A stretch of DNA of 64,000 nucleotides from an uncultured Bacteroides sp. (lineage in GTDB: Bacteria; Bacteroidota; Bacteroidia; Bacteroidales; Bacteroidaceae). The first letter of the stretch is position 1. Each line of letters starts with the position of its first letter. Where the stretch lies: the NCBI GenBank assembly GCA_949294185.1, contig CASFGA010000008.1, positions 159,371-223,370 on the forward strand, read 5' to 3'. The translations under genes and the position numbers were made by a program. The notes under the pieces were generated by a model. The model had not been told where the DNA came from. It made no database searches and saw nothing but the letters and a program-made list of their open reading frames with translations. Below are positions 62,257 to 64,000 of this stretch, piece after piece.

Positions 62257-63300
62257 ATGGCACAATTGAATTTTGGCGGAGTTATCGAGAATGTGGTAAC
62301 TCGCGAAGAGTTTCCTTTGGAAAAGGCGCGTGAAGTATTGAAGAACGAAACGATTGCTGTAATCGGATATGGCGTACAGGGTCCGGGCCAGTCTTTGAAC
62401 TTGCGCGACAATGGTTTTAATGTGATTGTAGGACAACGGCAGGGGAAAACCTACGAAAAGGCAGTTTCCGACGGATGGGTACCGGGAGAAACCTTGTTCA
62501 GCATCGAAGAGGCTTGCAAGAGAGGTACTATCATCATGTGCCTGCTTTCGGATGCAGCCGTGATGTCTGTATGGCCTACCATCAAGCCCCACTTGACAGC
62601 CGGAAAGGCTCTTTATTTCTCTCACGGATTTGCCATTACATGGAATGACCGTACCGGCGTGGTTCCTCCCGCTGATATTGATGTGATTATGGTTGCACCG
62701 AAGGGCTCGGGTACGTCTTTGCGTACGATGTTCCTTGAAGGACGCGGACTGAACTCGTCTTATGCCATCTATCAGGATGTGACAGGTAAGGCTTATGATC
62801 GCACCATCGCGTTGGGTATCGGCATTGGCTCAGGTTATCTGTTTGAAACCACATTCCAGCGTGAAGCAACATCTGACCTGACGGGTGAACGCGGCTCTTT
62901 GATGGGAGCTATTCAGGGACTGTTGCTGGCTCAATATGAGGTGTTGCGTGAAAATGGCCATACTCCTTCTGAGGCTTTCAATGAGACAGTGGAGGAATTG
63001 ACCCAGTCGCTGATGCCTTTGTTCGCTAAAAACGGTATGGATTGGATGTATGCCAACTGTTCCACTACGGCACAGCGCGGTGCCTTGGATTGGATGACTC
63101 CGTTCCACGATGCCATCAAGCCGGTTATGCAGAAGCTGTATGAAAGCGTGAAGTCGGGCCACGAGGCGCAGATTTCCATCGACAGCAATTCTCAACCCGA
63201 CTATCGTGAAAAACTGAATGCGGAACTGAAGGCTTTGCGTGAAAGCGAGATGTGGCAGGCTGCTGTAACGGTGCGTCAGTTGCGCCCGGAAAATAACTGA
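62257..63300 (+). CDS. ilvC: Ketol-acid reductoisomerase
   Basis: A 347-residue NAD(P)H-dependent enzyme that isomerises and reduces acetolactate to dihydroxy-isovalerate. The Rossmann loop is 'IAVIGYGVQGPGQSLNLRDNG' region (residues 33-53), then 'MVAPKGSGTSLRTMFLEGRG' and the metal-binding 'EATSDLTGERGSLMGAIQGL' followed by 'VEELTQSLMPLF'. It is somewhat divergent from the E. coli and Bacillus enzymes, with a variant 'GYGVQGPGQ' loop, as typical of Bacteroidetes. Gene order puts it last, 53 bases after the thioesterase gene and just before a strong terminator. Confidence 0.95.
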   Translation: MAQLNFGGVIENVVTREEFPLEKAREVLKNETIAVIGYGVQGPGQSLNLRDNGFNVIVGQRQGKTYEKAVSDGWVPGETLFSIEEACKRGTIIMCLLSDAAVMSVWPTIKPHLTAGKALYFSHGFAITWNDRTGVVPPADIDVIMVAPKGSGTSLRTMFLEGRGLNSSYAIYQDVTGKAYDRTIALGIGIGSGYLFETTFQREATSDLTGERGSLMGAIQGLLLAQYEVLRENGHTPSEAFNETVEELTQSLMPLFAKNGMDWMYANCSTTAQRGALDWMTPFHDAIKPVMQKLYESVKSGHEAQISIDSNSQPDYREKLNAELKALRESEMWQAAVTVRQLRPENN

Positions 63301-63367
63301 TCAGGCAGGGAAACACGCATGTGTCTTATTGGATGAAACGGATTGCCGTTTCTGTCTCTATAGAAGA

Positions 63368-63408
63368 AGAGACTGCCTTTGCGTTTTGTCAGGGCAGTCT
63401 CTTTTTTT
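63368..63408 (+). terminator. Terminator of the ilv operon
   Basis: Perfect 10-base arms AGAGACTGCC (63368-63377) and GGCAGTCTCT (63393-63402) followed by seven T. It ends the ilvD-ilvB-ilvN-thioesterase-ilvC transcript. Confidence 0.92.
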
Positions 63409-63473
63409 GTCTTCATGCAACGCAGTTTGGCTGCGTATCAAATTATGTTTTGATTGCTTTAAACGGAAGTCTG

Positions 63474-63893
63474 TCAGTCTTCATCATCGTCACTGTCAAA
63501 GTCAAATTCGTCAAAATATTCCGGAGTAAAGAATTCATCCAAGTCGCGGCGTTCCTTTTTGGTCGGACGTCCCGTTCCGCGGGCGCGGTCGACAAATCCG
63601 CTTATCCGGCTCATTTCCAACAGTTCATATTGGTCAGGAGTCGTTACATTCTCCATGATTTCCGGAACCAACTTCGCTCCTACACGTTTTTCGATGGCCT
63701 GCAACACTTTGAAAGAATAGGTGACAGGAGGTTTTCTTACTTGAACCACATCGCCAGGCTTTATCATGCGGGCAGGTTTCACTTGAGAGCCGTTGACTGA
63801 TATCCTGCCTTTTTTACAGGCTTCGGCAGCAATGGTACGGGTCTTGAATATGCGGGCAGCCCACATCCATTTGTCTATTCTTGCTTCAGGCAT
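63474..63893 (-). CDS. S4-domain RNA-binding protein (Hsp15/HslR-like)
   Basis: A 139-residue protein. The start at 63893 (MPEARIDKWMWAARIFKTRT) places the S4 RNA-binding fold at the N-terminus, as in Hsp15; longer readings run into the preceding gene. The S4 core reads 'RIDKWMWAARIFKTRTIAAE', 'GRISVNGSQVKPARMIKPGD' and 'VVQVRKP', then a basic part ('RARGTGRPTKKERRDLDE') and an extremely acidic end (DEFDFDSDDDED). Hsp15 binds stalled 50S subunits carrying a peptidyl-tRNA. The preceding gene encodes peptidyl-tRNA hydrolase, so the pair suits ribosome rescue. The acidic tail is an extension beyond the core family. Confidence 0.9.
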   Translation of the reverse strand: MPEARIDKWMWAARIFKTRTIAAEACKKGRISVNGSQVKPARMIKPGDVVQVRKPPVTYSFKVLQAIEKRVGAKLVPEIMENVTTPDQYELLEMSRISGFVDRARGTGRPTKKERRDLDEFFTPEYFDEFDFDSDDDED

Positions 63894-63907
63894 GATTGAT
63901 TTCTTGT

Positions 63908-64000
63908 TTATTTGTTGTTGTATTGATTCATCGTATTGTTCAGTCCTGCCAGACAAAAGCTTTTTATGATTTCTCCGGCTGTTTCCAGGCGTTCCGGCAA
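63908..64000 (-). CDS. pth: C-terminal end of peptidyl-tRNA hydrolase (partial)
   Basis: The last 30 codons of a minus-strand gene that continues beyond the window. The readable end '[20 protein letters not shown]' followed by '[10 protein letters not shown]' matches the C-terminal helix and tail of bacterial Pth in Bacteroides. Pth cleaves peptidyl-tRNAs released by stalled ribosomes. Its stop is 14 bases before the S4-domain gene, so they form an operon. The catalytic His and Asn are outside the window, so the identification rests on the C-terminus and on the neighbour. Confidence 0.7.
   Translation of the reverse strand: MPERLETAGEIIKSFCLAGLNNTMNQYNNK

Overview
The window looks like a chromosomal segment of a Bacteroidales gut or oral bacterium (Bacteroides/Phocaeicola-like). 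Supporting signs are many -7 promoter boxes of the TAnnTTTG type (several with TTTG exactly 19 bases upstream), Mfa2/FimB-type lipoproteins, Oar-like and HmuR-like TonB receptors, two S46 dipeptidyl-peptidases, an S16 protein with a long Ala/Glu tail, and an ilvD-ilvB-ilvN-thioesterase-ilvC operon. Most genes sit in DNA of about 50% G+C. No integrase, transposase, prophage or CRISPR array was seen.

Layout. 1-6349: surface lipoproteins (an Mfa2-like fimbrial protein and two related lipoproteins, the second broken by a one-base frameshift), a two-gene module resembling a GNAT toxin-antitoxin pair, a small secreted protein and a clostripain-family protease. 6350-8540: a strikingly A+T-rich island with two overlapping genes, a TIR protein carrying a second nucleotide-enzyme-like domain and a deoxynucleoside-kinase-like P-loop protein. 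This is the best candidate for an undescribed, probably anti-phage, system. 8552-17806: Nramp and MATE transporters, a HAD phosphatase, panB, ettA, a TolB-like propeller protein, an outer-membrane barrel and an ectonucleotide phosphodiesterase. 17899-26436 (minus strand): an Oar-like TonB receptor, rpsP, an esterase with an OPT transporter, a PepSY-like protein, rpmA and rplU. 26801-32079 (plus): a cluster with two Tat-exported Gfo/Idh/MocA oxidoreductases and a double DUF1080 hydrolase, matching 3-keto-glycoside use.

32980-43093 (minus): a haem-acquisition locus, hmuY-hmuR-hmuS-hmuT-hmuU-hmuV, preceded by a damaged repeat lipoprotein gene. HmuY would bind haem outside, HmuR import it across the outer membrane, and HmuS (a membrane-anchored CobN-like protein with a Met-rich insert) would act on it, with ExbB-like and DUF2149 membrane partners. 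Two tRNA genes (Glu-CTC, Ser-GCT) follow. 43980-51536 (plus): a tight run of valS, a polyprenol-mannose synthase, dihydroorotase, a stand-alone MetH reactivation domain, a membrane phosphoesterase and plsC. 52545-56977: tandem S46 peptidases, predicted DPP7-like and DPP11-like from one specificity residue.

57145-63300: branched-chain amino acid operon preceded by a promoter, a 30-codon leader peptide rich in Val/Leu/Ile codons and a terminator with a competing antiterminator pairing, which looks like a classic transcription attenuator. The window ends with an S4 RNA-binding protein and the C-terminus of peptidyl-tRNA hydrolase on the minus strand.

All assignments come from reading motifs, lengths and gene order; no database search was run.
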